Source: Candidatus Goldiibacteriota bacterium HGW-Goldbacteria-1 | GTDB lineage: Bacteria; Oederibacteriota; PGYV01 | Assembly: GCA_002839855.1 (NCBI GenBank) | Contig: PGYV01000002.1 | Coordinates: forward strand, 249,191-313,190 | Direction: 5' to 3' | Length of the DNA stretch: 64,000 nucleotides | Shown: in pieces, positions 44,352 through 52,797 of the stretch | Layout: each line of letters opens with the position of its first letter | How positions within the stretch are numbered: position 1 is the first letter of the stretch | Translations under genes and position numbers: made by a program | The notes under the pieces: model-generated | The model's database searches: none | What the model was told of the DNA's origin: nothing | The model's input: the letters and a program-made list of their open reading frames with translations, nothing else

Positions 44352-45128
44352 TTAAAACCTTATATTTAATCCAACGCCTGCAAGAAAACCGGTATAGTTA
44401 ACCTTTAATTTATCGCCGGCAAGGGATGTAAGCTGTTCATCGGCGCTTATAAGCACGTCTCCTGAAATAGGGTCTTTAACTTCATTTGTTACGTTAACAT
44501 TTTCAATTAATGCGTACCTGTATCCGGCGTTTACAGTAAGGTTTATCATGGGCAGTATGTTCCATTCAATTGCAGCCGCGGCGTCTGCCATAAAACCGCC
44601 GCCGTCATATGGGACGGCATAGCTGATTTCCGGAATTGAAGTGCTGCTATTGGTTATTTTTGTCTGGTCAAGCCCGAATGCAAAACCGTAACCTGCGTAA
44701 CCGCCTATGGTTATGGACACGGGGATAAAGCCAAGGTCCACATTGGCTGAAGCGCCAAATTCAACAGGCACAAGTATTGAAGAAACGGTATTCTTCTGTG
44801 TAACAAAATATGAAGGGTCCGGGTCATAGACATAACTGATGGTATTGGTTACCGGCAGTACATATTGAAGCCCTGCTCGCGGCCCGACGTTAAGGGCGGG
44901 TAAAAGCGACATTCCAAAATCCACATTTACAAATATGGAATCGCCGAACCTCTTTACGTCAGAAGGAAGATTTTGTTCCTGTGCATCAGTTTTGGCAATT
45001 TCCCAGCCGTTATTCATCTGGTCCATGTTGGCATACGCGTAACCGGCGCTTACGCCCGCGTTCATAAGAGAAAAAGAAGGTACGGCAAAAACGGTAAAAA
45101 CAAATAGTGCAAGAAAAAGTTTTTTCAT
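44352..45128 (-). CDS. Predicted outer-membrane beta-barrel-like protein B
   Basis: 258 residues with a signal peptide (KKLFLALFVFTVFAVPSFS). The mature part alternates short strands, for example NAGVSAGYAYANMDQ, FVNVDFGMSLLPALNVGPRAG, GFIPVSITIGGYAGYGFAFG and MINLTVNAGYRYALIEN, ending in YTGFLAGVGLNIRF with a terminal Phe as is common in barrels. It is similar in layout to the barrel-like protein at 43376. It has its own promoter and a strong terminator. The cargo or role is unknown. Confidence 0.75.
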   Translation of the reverse strand: MKKLFLALFVFTVFAVPSFSLMNAGVSAGYAYANMDQMNNGWEIAKTDAQEQNLPSDVKRFGDSIFVNVDFGMSLLPALNVGPRAGLQYVLPVTNTISYVYDPDPSYFVTQKNTVSSILVPVEFGASANVDLGFIPVSITIGGYAGYGFAFGLDQTKITNSSTSIPEISYAVPYDGGGFMADAAAAIEWNILPMINLTVNAGYRYALIENVNVTNEVKDPISGDVLISADEQLTSLAGDKLKVNYTGFLAGVGLNIRF

Positions 45129-45160
45129 TTAATCCTCCTGTTTTTATTTTGTATAGAATA

Positions 45161-45189
45161 AATATATCAATCATAATTTTATAAGTCAA
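45161..45189 (-). promoter_or_regulatory. Promoter for barrel-like protein B
   Basis: Minus-strand TTGACT (45184-45189) and TATATT (45161-45166), 17 bp apart with a TGA extension, about 30 bp before the start. Confidence 0.65.
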
Positions 45190-45248
45190 GTGGCATCAAA
45201 AATTAAAATTTTACGGCTAAATTTAAAAGCTTTATTTTATGTTTGATA

Positions 45249-45277
45249 TTGACTTGCCTTTATTTAAGTGGTATATT
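45249..45277 (+). promoter_or_regulatory. Promoter for tRNA-Gln
   Basis: TTGACT at 45249-45254 and TATATT at 45272-45277 with 17-bp spacing, 17 bp before the tRNA. Confidence 0.65.
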
Positions 45278-45294
45278 TTAAAAGTTTTTCAGGT

Positions 45295-45370
45295 TGCCGG
45301 GTAGCCAAATTGGTAAGGCATCAGTCTCTGAATCTGAAGATTGTTGGTTCGAGCCCAGCCCCGGCAGCCA
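45295..45370 (+). tRNA. tRNA-Gln (CTG)
   Basis: Acceptor TGCCGGG pairs with CCCGGCA, and the D stem GCC/GGC is present. The anticodon loop CTCTGAA gives CTG (reads CAG), with a T-T mismatch closing the stem. The T arm is GTTGG/CCAGC with TTCGAGC. Discriminator G and an encoded CCA complete the gene. A perfect terminator follows directly. Confidence 0.92.
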
Positions 45371-45406
45371 AAAACAAAAAGCCCCTGTAAAGGGGCTTTT
45401 TGTTTT
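45371..45406 (+). terminator. Intrinsic terminator after tRNA-Gln
   Basis: AAAACAAAAAGCCCC pairs with GGGGCTTTTTGTTTT around TGTAAA, giving a 15-bp stem and a T-rich tail. Confidence 0.9.
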
Positions 45407-45548
45407 TATACGGGCGAGAAACAAAAACGCCGCTGACAAAAGTCAGAAAAGCGGGCAGTGGGCGGGCGTCAGGCGCGAGGTAAAATTACTATTTTCTTTT
45501 AATCCATATTTGTTGTAGAATTATTCATCACTTATCGGAGGTAATATA

Positions 45549-46394
45549 ATGGGTAATATTATTGACGGAAAAGCACTTGCGGCAAAGATAAAGGCGGAAA
45601 TAAAAGAGGCGGTATCAGGCTTAAATTCAAAGCCCGGACTTGCGGTAATACAGGTGGGGGATGACCCTGCTTCAAAAGTATATGTGGGCGGCAAGGAAAA
45701 GGACGCGCTTGAAGTCGGATTTCATTCGGAAATTCACAGGCTTCCTGCTGATTCAAAACAGGAAACAGTTATAGAATTGGTTAAGAATCTTAATGAAAAA
45801 AAAGAGATTAACGGCATCCTTGTTCAGCTGCCGCTTCCCAAGCACCTTAATGAAGAACTTATTACAAATTCTATAGACCCGCTGAAAGATGTTGACGGTT
45901 TTACTTATAACAGCGCCGGCAGGCTGTTTACAGGAAGTAAATGCCTTGTCGCGTGCACGCCAAGCGGATGTATAGAGATGATAAAAAGCGCGGGCTGCGA
46001 AATTAAAGGAAAAAATGCGGTTGTAATAGGCAGAAGTAATATTGTGGGCAAACCAATGGCGATACTTTTGCTGCAGGAACACGCAACAGTTACCATCTGC
46101 CATTCACGGACACAGGATCTGGCTTCAATTACTTCCAAAGCGGATATTCTTGTTGCCGCTATCGGCAAAACAAAGTTTGTAAAATCGGATATGGTAAAGC
46201 AGGGGGCGGTTGTAATTGACGTCGGCATGAACAGGGATGAAAACGGAAAACTGTGCGGTGACGTGGATTTTGAAAATGTAAAAGATAAAGCATCGTTTAT
46301 TACTCCGGTTCCGGGCGGGGTTGGTTTAATGACAAGGGCGATGTTAATGAAAAACACGCTTGAAGCATATAAAATGCAGTTAACGGGAGGGTAA
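45549..46394 (+). CDS. folD: FolD: methylene-THF dehydrogenase / methenyl-THF cyclohydrolase
   Basis: Interconverts 5,10-methylene-THF, methenyl-THF and 10-formyl-THF in one-carbon metabolism. 281 residues, normal. The catalytic motif has Tyr45 and Lys49 in KVYVGGKEKDALEVGF, then VQLPLPKHLN, DPLKDVDGF, the cofactor motif VIGRSNIVGKPMAILL and the C-terminal TPVPGGVGLMTRAML. An AGGAGG-like (GGAGGTAA) site precedes the ATG. coaD follows 5 bp later, so the two are co-transcribed. Confidence 0.96.
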   Translation: MGNIIDGKALAAKIKAEIKEAVSGLNSKPGLAVIQVGDDPASKVYVGGKEKDALEVGFHSEIHRLPADSKQETVIELVKNLNEKKEINGILVQLPLPKHLNEELITNSIDPLKDVDGFTYNSAGRLFTGSKCLVACTPSGCIEMIKSAGCEIKGKNAVVIGRSNIVGKPMAILLLQEHATVTICHSRTQDLASITSKADILVAAIGKTKFVKSDMVKQGAVVIDVGMNRDENGKLCGDVDFENVKDKASFITPVPGGVGLMTRAMLMKNTLEAYKMQLTGG

Positions 46395-46399
46395 TAAAT

Positions 46400-46885
46400 A
46401 TGAAAAAAACAGCGGTATATCCAGGGACTTTTGATCCGGTAACTAACGGGCATATAGATATAATAAAAAGGGCTTCTAAGATGTTTGACAGTGTAATAAT
46501 TGCTGTTTCTGAAAGTAAGCATAAAAAACCGCTTTTTAGCCTTGAAGAAAGGGTGAAAATGACAAAAAGCGCGGTAAAAGGAATAAAGGGTATAACTGTA
46601 GAGACCTATTCAGGCCTTTTGGCGGATTATCTAAAAACCACCGGCAGAAACGTGGTAATAAGGGGTATAAGGGTAATTTCTGACTTTGAATACGAGTTTC
46701 AGCTGGCGCTTTTAAATAAAAAACTTAATCCGGACGCGGAAATGATATATCTGATGCCGGACGAGAAATATCTTTACATTTCATCGTCTGCGGTAAAAGA
46801 AATAGCGGTTTATGGCGGAAAAACAGAATTGTTTGTGCCTGCACATGTTTCAAAAGCCCTTAAATCTAAAACTAAAAAGGCATAA
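46400..46885 (+). CDS. coaD: Pantetheine-phosphate adenylyltransferase (CoaD)
   Basis: Penultimate step of coenzyme A synthesis, joining 4'-phosphopantetheine and ATP. 161 residues, normal. The N-terminal YPGTFDPVTNGHIDII motif contains His18 of the nucleotidyltransferase signature, GLLADYLK and RGIRVISDFEYEFQLAL follow, and the C-terminal YISSSAVKEIAVYGG motif is typical. The gene is immediately after folD. Confidence 0.96.
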   Translation: MKKTAVYPGTFDPVTNGHIDIIKRASKMFDSVIIAVSESKHKKPLFSLEERVKMTKSAVKGIKGITVETYSGLLADYLKTTGRNVVIRGIRVISDFEYEFQLALLNKKLNPDAEMIYLMPDEKYLYISSSAVKEIAVYGGKTELFVPAHVSKALKSKTKKA

Positions 46886-46964
46886 ATTTAAGGAATATTT
46901 ATATTTTAAATAGAAATGTTATTATGCTTTTTATTGGATATTGCCTTGCGATGCGATAAAACCC

Positions 46965-46993
46965 TTGACTTTTAAGGGGTTTTAAATTATACT
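46965..46993 (+). promoter_or_regulatory. Promoter for the HU gene
   Basis: TTGACT at 46965-46970 and TATACT at 46988-46993 with 17-bp spacing, about 32 bp before the start. Confidence 0.7.
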
Positions 46994-47025
46994 TTAAAAA
47001 AGCTTAAAAGGAGGGTACCATAAAC

Positions 47026-47319
47026 ATGACTAAAATTGAGATTGTTGACAAAATCGGTGAAAACATTGCGCTTCCAAAAAAGGACATTGAAAAAGTACTT
47101 GATCAGTTTGTGAAAATTGCTCAGGACGCATTACAGGAAGGCACAAAAATTTCAGTAACCGGCCTTGGTTCTTTTTCTGTTAAAGAAAGAAAAGGCAGGC
47201 TTGCAAGAAATCCTAAAACCGGGGAAAAGGTTGAAGTTCCGGCAAAGAAAGTTGTTAAGTTTAAACCCGGCAAAGAACTTGTTGAAGTGATGCTGGGAAA
47301 ACCTCCGGCCGCACAATAA
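47026..47319 (+). CDS. HU-family DNA-binding protein
   Basis: 97 residues of the bacterial histone-like HU/IHF fold: the N-terminal helices IEIVDKIGENIALPKK and VLDQFVKIAQDAL, the GLGSFSVKERKGRLARNPKTG arm, and KVVKFKPGKELVEVML. It bends and compacts DNA as a dimer. It has a strong promoter and an AAGGAGG site, and stands alone. Confidence 0.95.
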   Translation: MTKIEIVDKIGENIALPKKDIEKVLDQFVKIAQDALQEGTKISVTGLGSFSVKERKGRLARNPKTGEKVEVPAKKVVKFKPGKELVEVMLGKPPAAQ

Positions 47320-47442
47320 ATAATTTAATAAATATAGGCGGCAGTATTTTGCTGTAATTTTTGTTTTGCCTGACGGGAAAGTATTTTCGCACGCTGTTGG
47401 GTTAGTTTATGAAATGCATAATATATTTAAGGAGATGTAAAA

Positions 47443-48654
47443 GTGGCGGCAAAAAAGGTTGTAAAAAAAACAGCTGTTAAAAAATCGGAAGAAAAACCAG
47501 TTAAAAAGACTGCTTCAAAAGCGGTTTCAAAAAAATCCGATAAGCCTGTTTTAAAAGCCAAGGAAAAAGCCGCCGTTAAAAAAACCGAAAAGCCAATTAA
47601 GAAAGAGGCTGTAAAAAATATAGCCGAGGAAAAACCGGAAAAAGCAATAAAACCTGCCGGAAAAAAGCTTTTGGCAAAACCTGCGGATAAAGAAAAGTTA
47701 ACAGAAAAGAAAGTCATTAAAATTAAAAAAGCAAAAGCAGATATTCTTTCCGGCAAGACAATGTTAGAAGATGAAGAAAGTGAAGTGGAAGCCGCAAAAT
47801 TTTACGCTCCTCAGGCAAAAAGTGATGAACTAAAAAAATACGAAGCTTCAATCGCCAAAGGCAGCATGCATGAAGGCGAACTTCCGGAGCGTTACTACGA
47901 CAATAAACTTGTATTAATGGCACGAGACCCTTATTGGTGCTATGCGTACTGGGATATTTCACCCGAAGTGATGGCACAGAACACCCGTGCTGTTCAAGAT
48001 GAATGGGGAAGGCACTGGCTTGTATTAAGGGTATATGATGTTACCGGGGTCAGTTTTGACGGGACGAATTCAAACAAATATATAGATATTTCCGTAACCG
48101 GGGACGCCAATAACTGGTATTTAAATGTATGGGAAGCCGGAAAAACATATCTTGTAGAACTTGGTTTTAAAACCACTGACGGCCATTTTATTTCAATAGC
48201 AAGATCCAATCAGGTTGGTACGCCGCTTGATGCTGTATCCACAATTGTTGAAGAGGAATGGATGTCGGTTGACGAGGATTTTGATGAAATCTTTAAACTG
48301 TCAGGCGGAGGCAAGAACACAATTGGCGCGTCTGAAAGGGCGGGGTTAAATCTTAACGAAACACTTTCATCGCAGGGCGGATCAGAAATTTACGGCAGCA
48401 ATCAGGGAGTGCCCGGGGAAAAGAAACGCAAGTTTTTTCTTGTGGCTGACACAGAACTTATATTATACGGCGCAACAGAACCCGACGCAAAGCTTACAAT
48501 AAAGGGCGAACTTGTAAAACTTGAAAGTGACGGTTCGTTTTCGGCAAGATACCACCTGCCGGACGGCGTGATGATTCTTCCCGTAGACGCGACATCCTAT
48601 GACGGTGTTGATAATTTAAAAATAACATTTACCGTTGAAAGAAGCAAAAAGTAA
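47443..48654 (+). CDS. DUF4912 protein with histone-H1-like Lys/Ala N-terminus
   Basis: 403 residues. The first 110 are extremely Lys/Ala/Pro-rich (AAKKVVKKTAVKKSEEKPVKK and similar), like H1-type tails, then a DUF4912 domain starts at LPERYYDNKLVLMARDPYWCYAYWDIS near residue 150 and continues to the ISIARSNQVGTP segment. A C-terminal beta-rich domain with TELILYGATEPDAKLTIKG follows. It starts at GTG with an AAGGAG site. In several bacterial lineages DUF4912 genes sit beside GH57 branching-enzyme genes, as here (3 bp apart), which suggests a role in glycogen metabolism. The basic tail suggests binding to a nucleic acid or polyanion. Confidence 0.85.
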   Translation: MAAKKVVKKTAVKKSEEKPVKKTASKAVSKKSDKPVLKAKEKAAVKKTEKPIKKEAVKNIAEEKPEKAIKPAGKKLLAKPADKEKLTEKKVIKIKKAKADILSGKTMLEDEESEVEAAKFYAPQAKSDELKKYEASIAKGSMHEGELPERYYDNKLVLMARDPYWCYAYWDISPEVMAQNTRAVQDEWGRHWLVLRVYDVTGVSFDGTNSNKYIDISVTGDANNWYLNVWEAGKTYLVELGFKTTDGHFISIARSNQVGTPLDAVSTIVEEEWMSVDEDFDEIFKLSGGGKNTIGASERAGLNLNETLSSQGGSEIYGSNQGVPGEKKRKFFLVADTELILYGATEPDAKLTIKGELVKLESDGSFSARYHLPDGVMILPVDATSYDGVDNLKITFTVERSKK

Positions 48655-48657
48655 TTT

Positions 48658-50256
48658 ATGAAAAAGGATCCTTCGGGATACTTAGCCCTAATATTGCACG
48701 CACACCTGCCTTTTGTAAGGCATCCTGAATACAATGACCCCCTGGAAGAAAACTGGTTTTTTGAAGCAATAACAGAAACCTATATACCTCTTATTAATAC
48801 CTTCAATAAACTTATTGACGACGGTGTTGATTTCAGGATAACAATGTCACTTACCCCGCCTTTAATATCAATGATGCGCGATGAAATGCTTCAGCTGCGT
48901 TATTTAAAACACATAAACAGGCTTATAGAACTTATAGAAAAAGAAGTTACCAGAACGAAATTTGAACCACACTTTAACGAGACTGCAAAAATTTACAGGG
49001 AAAAATTTCATAATGCCAGGTTTGTCTTTGAAGAGAAATGCAAAATGGACCTTGTATCGGCTTTTGCAAAACTGCAGGAAGCCGGCAAACTTGAAATAAT
49101 AACCTGCGGAGCCACGCACGGTTTTCTTCCGCTTGACCCCCAGAAACACGCGGCTAACGCGCAGGTAAAAGTGGCGGTTGACCATTATACGGAAACTTTT
49201 GGAAGACGGCCAAAGGGAATTTGGCTGCCGGAATGCGGTTATACGCCCGGCGATGATGAAATTCTAAAAAATAACGGCATAAGATATTTTATGGTGGATA
49301 CGCACGGAATTCTGCACGGAAATCCACGGCCCAAGTACGGCGTCTTTGCACCGGTCTATTGCAAATCGGGGGTTGCGGCCTTCGGGCGCGATATGGAATC
49401 ATCCAGGCAGGTCTGGAGCGCCAAATCGGGGTATCCAGGGGATTTTCGGTACAGAGAATTTTACCGCGATATAGGATATGACCTGGATTATGATTATATA
49501 AAACCTTATATACATGAAAGCGGAATAAGGGTTAACACAGGAATAAAATATCACAAGATAACCGGGGGCGTGGACCTTTCGGGGAAACAGCCGTATAATT
49601 ATTATGATGCGCTTGAAGCTGCCGCCACGCATGCTGGCAATTTTATGTTCAACAGGGAAAAACAGGTGGAACATTTAAGGTCGGTAATGAAACGCAAGCC
49701 TGTAATTGTGGCGCCCTATGACGCGGAACTTTTTGGGCACTGGTGGTATGAAGGCCCTAATTTTATAGATTACCTTTTAAGAAAAATGCATTATGACCAG
49801 AACACCGTTGACACTATAACGCCTTCTGAATACCTTGAAAAATATCCTGAAAACCAGGTGGTAACGCCGGCCTTTTCAAGCTGGGGCGCCAAAGGTTATG
49901 CTGAATTCTGGCTAAATTCCACCAACGACTGGATATACAGGCATCTGCATAAGACATATGAAAAAATGCACGAACTGGCTGTAAAATACAAATTCAAACC
50001 AATAGACCCGATGACAGAGAGGTTATTAAAACAGGCGGCAAGGGAAGTGCTTCTGGCGCAGTCAAGCGACTGGGCGTTTATCATGAGAACGCAGACTATG
50101 GTTGAATACGCTGTTAAGCGCACAAAGAACCACATTATGCGTTTTTATAAGATAAACGAAATGCTGTTGTCTGAAAATATTGACGCGGAATACCTTATGG
50201 AAATAGAATTAAGGGATAATATCTTTCCTAATATTGATTGGACTTCGTTTGCGTAA
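48658..50256 (+). CDS. GH57 1,4-alpha-glucan branching enzyme (DUF1957 type)
   Basis: Adds alpha-1,6 branches to glycogen-like glucan. 532 residues, typical. LILHAHLPFVRHPEYND opens the (beta/alpha)7 barrel. The candidate nucleophile is Glu192 in WLPECGYTPGDDE and the general acid Asp355 in APYDAELFGHWWYEGP. AAREVLLAQSSDWAFIM in the C-terminal helical domain is typical of the group. It follows the DUF4912 gene by 3 bp and has no clear ribosome site, which suggests coupling. It implies that the organism stores glycogen. Confidence 0.94.
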   Translation: MKKDPSGYLALILHAHLPFVRHPEYNDPLEENWFFEAITETYIPLINTFNKLIDDGVDFRITMSLTPPLISMMRDEMLQLRYLKHINRLIELIEKEVTRTKFEPHFNETAKIYREKFHNARFVFEEKCKMDLVSAFAKLQEAGKLEIITCGATHGFLPLDPQKHAANAQVKVAVDHYTETFGRRPKGIWLPECGYTPGDDEILKNNGIRYFMVDTHGILHGNPRPKYGVFAPVYCKSGVAAFGRDMESSRQVWSAKSGYPGDFRYREFYRDIGYDLDYDYIKPYIHESGIRVNTGIKYHKITGGVDLSGKQPYNYYDALEAAATHAGNFMFNREKQVEHLRSVMKRKPVIVAPYDAELFGHWWYEGPNFIDYLLRKMHYDQNTVDTITPSEYLEKYPENQVVTPAFSSWGAKGYAEFWLNSTNDWIYRHLHKTYEKMHELAVKYKFKPIDPMTERLLKQAAREVLLAQSSDWAFIMRTQTMVEYAVKRTKNHIMRFYKINEMLLSENIDAEYLMEIELRDNIFPNIDWTSFA

Positions 50257-50291
50257 GTAATTTTGTAAGTTAAATATAATTAACAAAAAAC

Positions 50292-50320
50292 TTGACAAGA
50301 GTATCTTATTAATGTAATAT
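50292..50320 (+). promoter_or_regulatory. Promoter for the ribbon-helix-helix gene
   Basis: TTGACA at 50292-50297 and TAATAT at 50315-50320 with 17-bp spacing. Confidence 0.7.
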
Positions 50321-50371
50321 TTAAGCAAGAACAGGACTTCAATCGACAGGTACCAGGGGGCGGTGGATACT

Positions 50372-50638
50372 ATGGCGGCTAAAAAGAACGGTAATTCTAC
50401 CGAAACGAAGGCGGATTATTTCAGGGTTTCATTAACACTTCCAAAAGAACTTGATGACTATCTGGAAAAGTTCGGGTCCGAAGCAAAGTCCAAAGGCGGT
50501 TTCAAGCTGGCCAAGACAACAATCATACGTTCCATGGTCAGGGCATTAATGCATTTAAAAGTGGATTTGCAGGGAGTTAAACAGGAAGAAGAACTTGAAA
50601 AAAGAATAGAAGCCGCATTTAAAAAGAACGGCAAGTAA
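50372..50638 (+). CDS. Ribbon-helix-helix (CopG/Arc-type) DNA-binding protein
   Basis: 88 residues. DYFRVSLTLPKELDDYLEKF forms the ribbon strand and first helix, and LAKTTIIRSMVRALMHLKVDL the second helix of a ribbon-helix-helix fold. A Glu-rich coiled tail follows (EEELEKRIEAAFKK). A GTG at 50363 is in frame, but the GGGGG at 50356-50360 favours the ATG at 50372. No toxin gene is adjacent, so an antitoxin role is unlikely. The target is unknown; the region just downstream contains three TGCGCAT-type words that might be its operator. Confidence 0.75.
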   Translation: MAAKKNGNSTETKADYFRVSLTLPKELDDYLEKFGSEAKSKGGFKLAKTTIIRSMVRALMHLKVDLQGVKQEEELEKRIEAAFKKNGK

Positions 50639-50647
50639 ACTGCCTTA

Positions 50648-50683
50648 ATGCGCATCTTAAAACCGGTGCGCATATCTATGCGC
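50648..50683. promoter_or_regulatory. Three TGCGCAT-type words, possible operator or hairpin
   Basis: ATGCGCAT (50648-50655), TGCGCAT (50667-50673) and ATGCGC (50678-50683) lie within 36 bases. The last two form a perfect inverted repeat GCGCATA/TATGCGC. No T-run follows, so it is not a plain terminator. It may be an operator of the adjacent ribbon-helix-helix protein. Confidence 0.3.
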
Positions 50684-50794
50684 TGGTATAACCATAAAAT
50701 CCCTCATATAATCATATATATATCTAAAAAATTTACGGCATAAAAAATGCTTATATCATATCAACTTGGTTTAAATAAATGTAAGGGGTAAAAA

Positions 50795-51211
50795 ATGAAA
50801 AAGTTGATAATAATAAGCTGCGCCTTGATTATGCTGTTTAATTGCACGGGATGCGCCACGCTTGCTTCCTATTTTGTTCCTGAAGAAAAAGATAATTATT
50901 TTGATTATCTGAACCCAATGTCGGGGTTTAATGAAATAGCAGCTAAACCGGTAAAAGCGGTTGCTGCCGGACTGAAAGAAAGAGCGAAAACTAAAAGCAC
51001 CCCCGAAAATACTGTTCTGACAATTATTATGACTGCGGTAATAATTGCAGGTCCGATAATTGGCGCGACAATGGCGTATAAAGAGACGGAACCGCATGTA
51101 CGTAATGGGGCATATATATTTGGGGTTATAGGCGCCGGACTTGGCCTTTTGGTAAGTTGTATTATTGACGCAGTGCTGTGGACTATAACGTCTTCAGATC
51201 AAGAACTTTAA
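50795..51211 (+). CDS. Small lipoprotein with two membrane-like segments
   Basis: 138 residues. A lipoprotein signal with the box FNCTGCATL at about residues 15-22 is clear. Two hydrophobic segments follow (TIIMTAVIIAGPIIGATMAY and AYIFGVIGAGLGLLVSCIID). No family recognised. The gene is preceded by an AAGGGG site and followed by a 10-bp perfect inverted repeat. It stands between the RHH gene and the TPM-domain gene. Confidence 0.6.
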   Translation: MKKLIIISCALIMLFNCTGCATLASYFVPEEKDNYFDYLNPMSGFNEIAAKPVKAVAAGLKERAKTKSTPENTVLTIIMTAVIIAGPIIGATMAYKETEPHVRNGAYIFGVIGAGLGLLVSCIIDAVLWTITSSDQEL

Positions 51212-51239
51212 TAGGACCTATTGGTCTTATAGGTCCTAT
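51211..51239. repeat. 10-bp perfect inverted repeat
   Basis: ATAGGACCTA and TAGGTCCTAT surround a 9-base loop right at the stop of the preceding lipoprotein gene. No T-run follows, so it may be a weak terminator or an operator. Confidence 0.5.
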
Positions 51240-51253
51240 CAAGGTCAGTTCTA

Positions 51254-51281
51254 TTGAAAAACCTTCCATATATGATATAAT
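51254..51281 (+). promoter_or_regulatory. Promoter for the TPM-domain gene
   Basis: TTGAAA (51254-51259) and TATAAT (51276-51281) with a 16-bp spacer and a TGA extension, 6 bp before the start codon. The start site of transcription would therefore lie at or after the ATG, so the start codon may be slightly downstream or the message leaderless. Confidence 0.45.
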
Positions 51282-51287
51282 CTTTTC

Positions 51288-52034
51288 ATGAAAAAAATAT
51301 TATTTATTACAGTATTTATATTAACCGCCATGTTTACTGCGGTTTTTGCCTTAACTACAAAAGAACTTAAGCCGTCAGCGTGGGTTAATGATTACGCGGG
51401 CATAATGGATGAAGCGGGTAAGCAGAAGACAGAAGCGCTTATAAACCTGGTGCAGGCACAGTCCGGGGCGGAAATAGCTGTGGTCACGCTTAGTTCTCTT
51501 GAAGGCAATGATTTAAATGACTTCACAAACACGCTCTTTGAACAGTGGGGAGTCGGCAAAAAAGGCAAAGACAACGGTATAATGCTTTTGGTGGCGTTTA
51601 ACGAAAGGCAGGTCCGCATTGAAACCGGCTACGGCCTTGAAGGCGCCATTCCTGACAGCAGGGCAGGCACAATAATAAGAGAGACAATTGCGCCGGCTTT
51701 TCGGCAGAATGATTATTCCGGCGGAATTTACGCTGCGGTGTATCAGCTTGCCGCAATTGCTGCGGCTGAAGCGGGCGTTGAATTAAACGTACAGGCGCCG
51801 ACAGCATATTCCTCTCAGGGCACAACAAGGCAGCTGACTAAAGGCGAGAAAATACTTATGGTTATCTTTATGATAATAATGATTCCTGTTATAATAAAAA
51901 ATCCCTGGATATTATTATATCTGTTAAGCAGCGGGCGCGGCGGCGGCTACAGCGGACGGGGCGGTTTTGGCGGCGGCTTTGGCGGTTTTGGAGGAGGAAG
52001 TTCCGGCGGCGGCGGCGCGTCGGGAGGATGGTAG
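51288..52034 (+). CDS. TPM-domain membrane protein (YgcG-like)
   Basis: 248 residues. A signal peptide or anchor (KKILFITVFILTAMFTAVFA) precedes the TPM domain with WVNDYAGIMDEAGKQKTEALI, GAEIAVVTLSSLEGND, GKKGKDNGIMLLVAFNERQVRIETGYG, and GTIIRETIAPAFR. A transmembrane segment (ILMVIFMIIMIPVIIK) and a Gly/Ser-rich tail follow. TPM proteins are often encoded with LemA, as here 760 bp downstream, with a nucleotidyltransferase gene between them. Phosphatase-like activity is reported for some family members; the role here is unknown. Confidence 0.85.
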   Translation: MKKILFITVFILTAMFTAVFALTTKELKPSAWVNDYAGIMDEAGKQKTEALINLVQAQSGAEIAVVTLSSLEGNDLNDFTNTLFEQWGVGKKGKDNGIMLLVAFNERQVRIETGYGLEGAIPDSRAGTIIRETIAPAFRQNDYSGGIYAAVYQLAAIAAAEAGVELNVQAPTAYSSQGTTRQLTKGEKILMVIFMIIMIPVIIKNPWILLYLLSSGRGGGYSGRGGFGGGFGGFGGGSSGGGGASGGW

Positions 52035-52073
52035 TAAATATGCCGTATATGGATGAAATATACAGGAGGATAC

Positions 52074-52775
52074 ATGGATAAAAAAATTGAAAAGTTTATT
52101 AAAGAAGTAAAGACGGCGCTGGGAGAAAACCTGAAGTCTTTCATACTTTATGGCTCGGCGGCATCTAATGACAGTTACAAGACATCAGATATAAACACCC
52201 TTATTGTTGTTAAGGAATGTGATACCGTGACTTTAAAATCGCTCTCCGCGCCTTTTAAGAAATGGATAAAAACAGGAAATCCGGCTCCGCTTCTGTTTAC
52301 GTATGACAGGATAAAATACGCGGATGATATTTTTCCGATGGAGTTTCTTGATATAAAAGAAAACCATGTAATGCTTTTTGGCGATGACATCTTCAAAAAG
52401 ATGAAGATAAGGACGCAGCATCTAAGGCTTGAAATAGAGCGCGAAATGAAAGGCAGTATTCTGCGGTTAAGGCAGGCATATATTCTTACGGGCGGAAACA
52501 GCAGGGATGTAATAAAACTTATCAGGGGTTCTGTTTCCACGTTTGTTGTTATTTTTAAAGCCATATTAAGGCTGTACGGAAAAAAAGTACCTGCCAAGAA
52601 ATGGGATATTATTATGAATATGCCCAAAAACTTTAAACTTAACCACAGTATTTTCGCGGACGCGCTGGCTTTAAAAGAAGGGCGGGAAACCGTGGCGGAC
52701 GCGAATATGTTTTTCAGCACATACATGGCGGAAATAGAGAAAGTAAACCTGATAATAGACAGGTTTAAAAAATAA
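52074..52775 (+). CDS. Nucleotidyltransferase-fold protein
   Basis: 233 residues. The nucleotidyltransferase motif LYGSAASNDSYKTSDINTLIVV is near residue 35; the second acid of the usual SDxD pair is Asn (SDIN), so catalysis is doubtful. After it comes an alpha-helical domain (residues 110-233) like MNT/HEPN-type partners. An in-frame start at 52053 exists, but AGGAGG at 52064-52069 points to the ATG at 52074. It lies between the TPM and LemA genes and is probably co-transcribed with them. The function is unknown. Confidence 0.7.
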   Translation: MDKKIEKFIKEVKTALGENLKSFILYGSAASNDSYKTSDINTLIVVKECDTVTLKSLSAPFKKWIKTGNPAPLLFTYDRIKYADDIFPMEFLDIKENHVMLFGDDIFKKMKIRTQHLRLEIEREMKGSILRLRQAYILTGGNSRDVIKLIRGSVSTFVVIFKAILRLYGKKVPAKKWDIIMNMPKNFKLNHSIFADALALKEGRETVADANMFFSTYMAEIEKVNLIIDRFKK

Positions 52776-52797
52776 AAAACATAAGGAGAATATTAAG

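Noticed and set aside
45294-45518. Open reading frame over the tRNA-Gln
   Set aside because: It overlaps a clear tRNA and its terminator and has no ribosome site.
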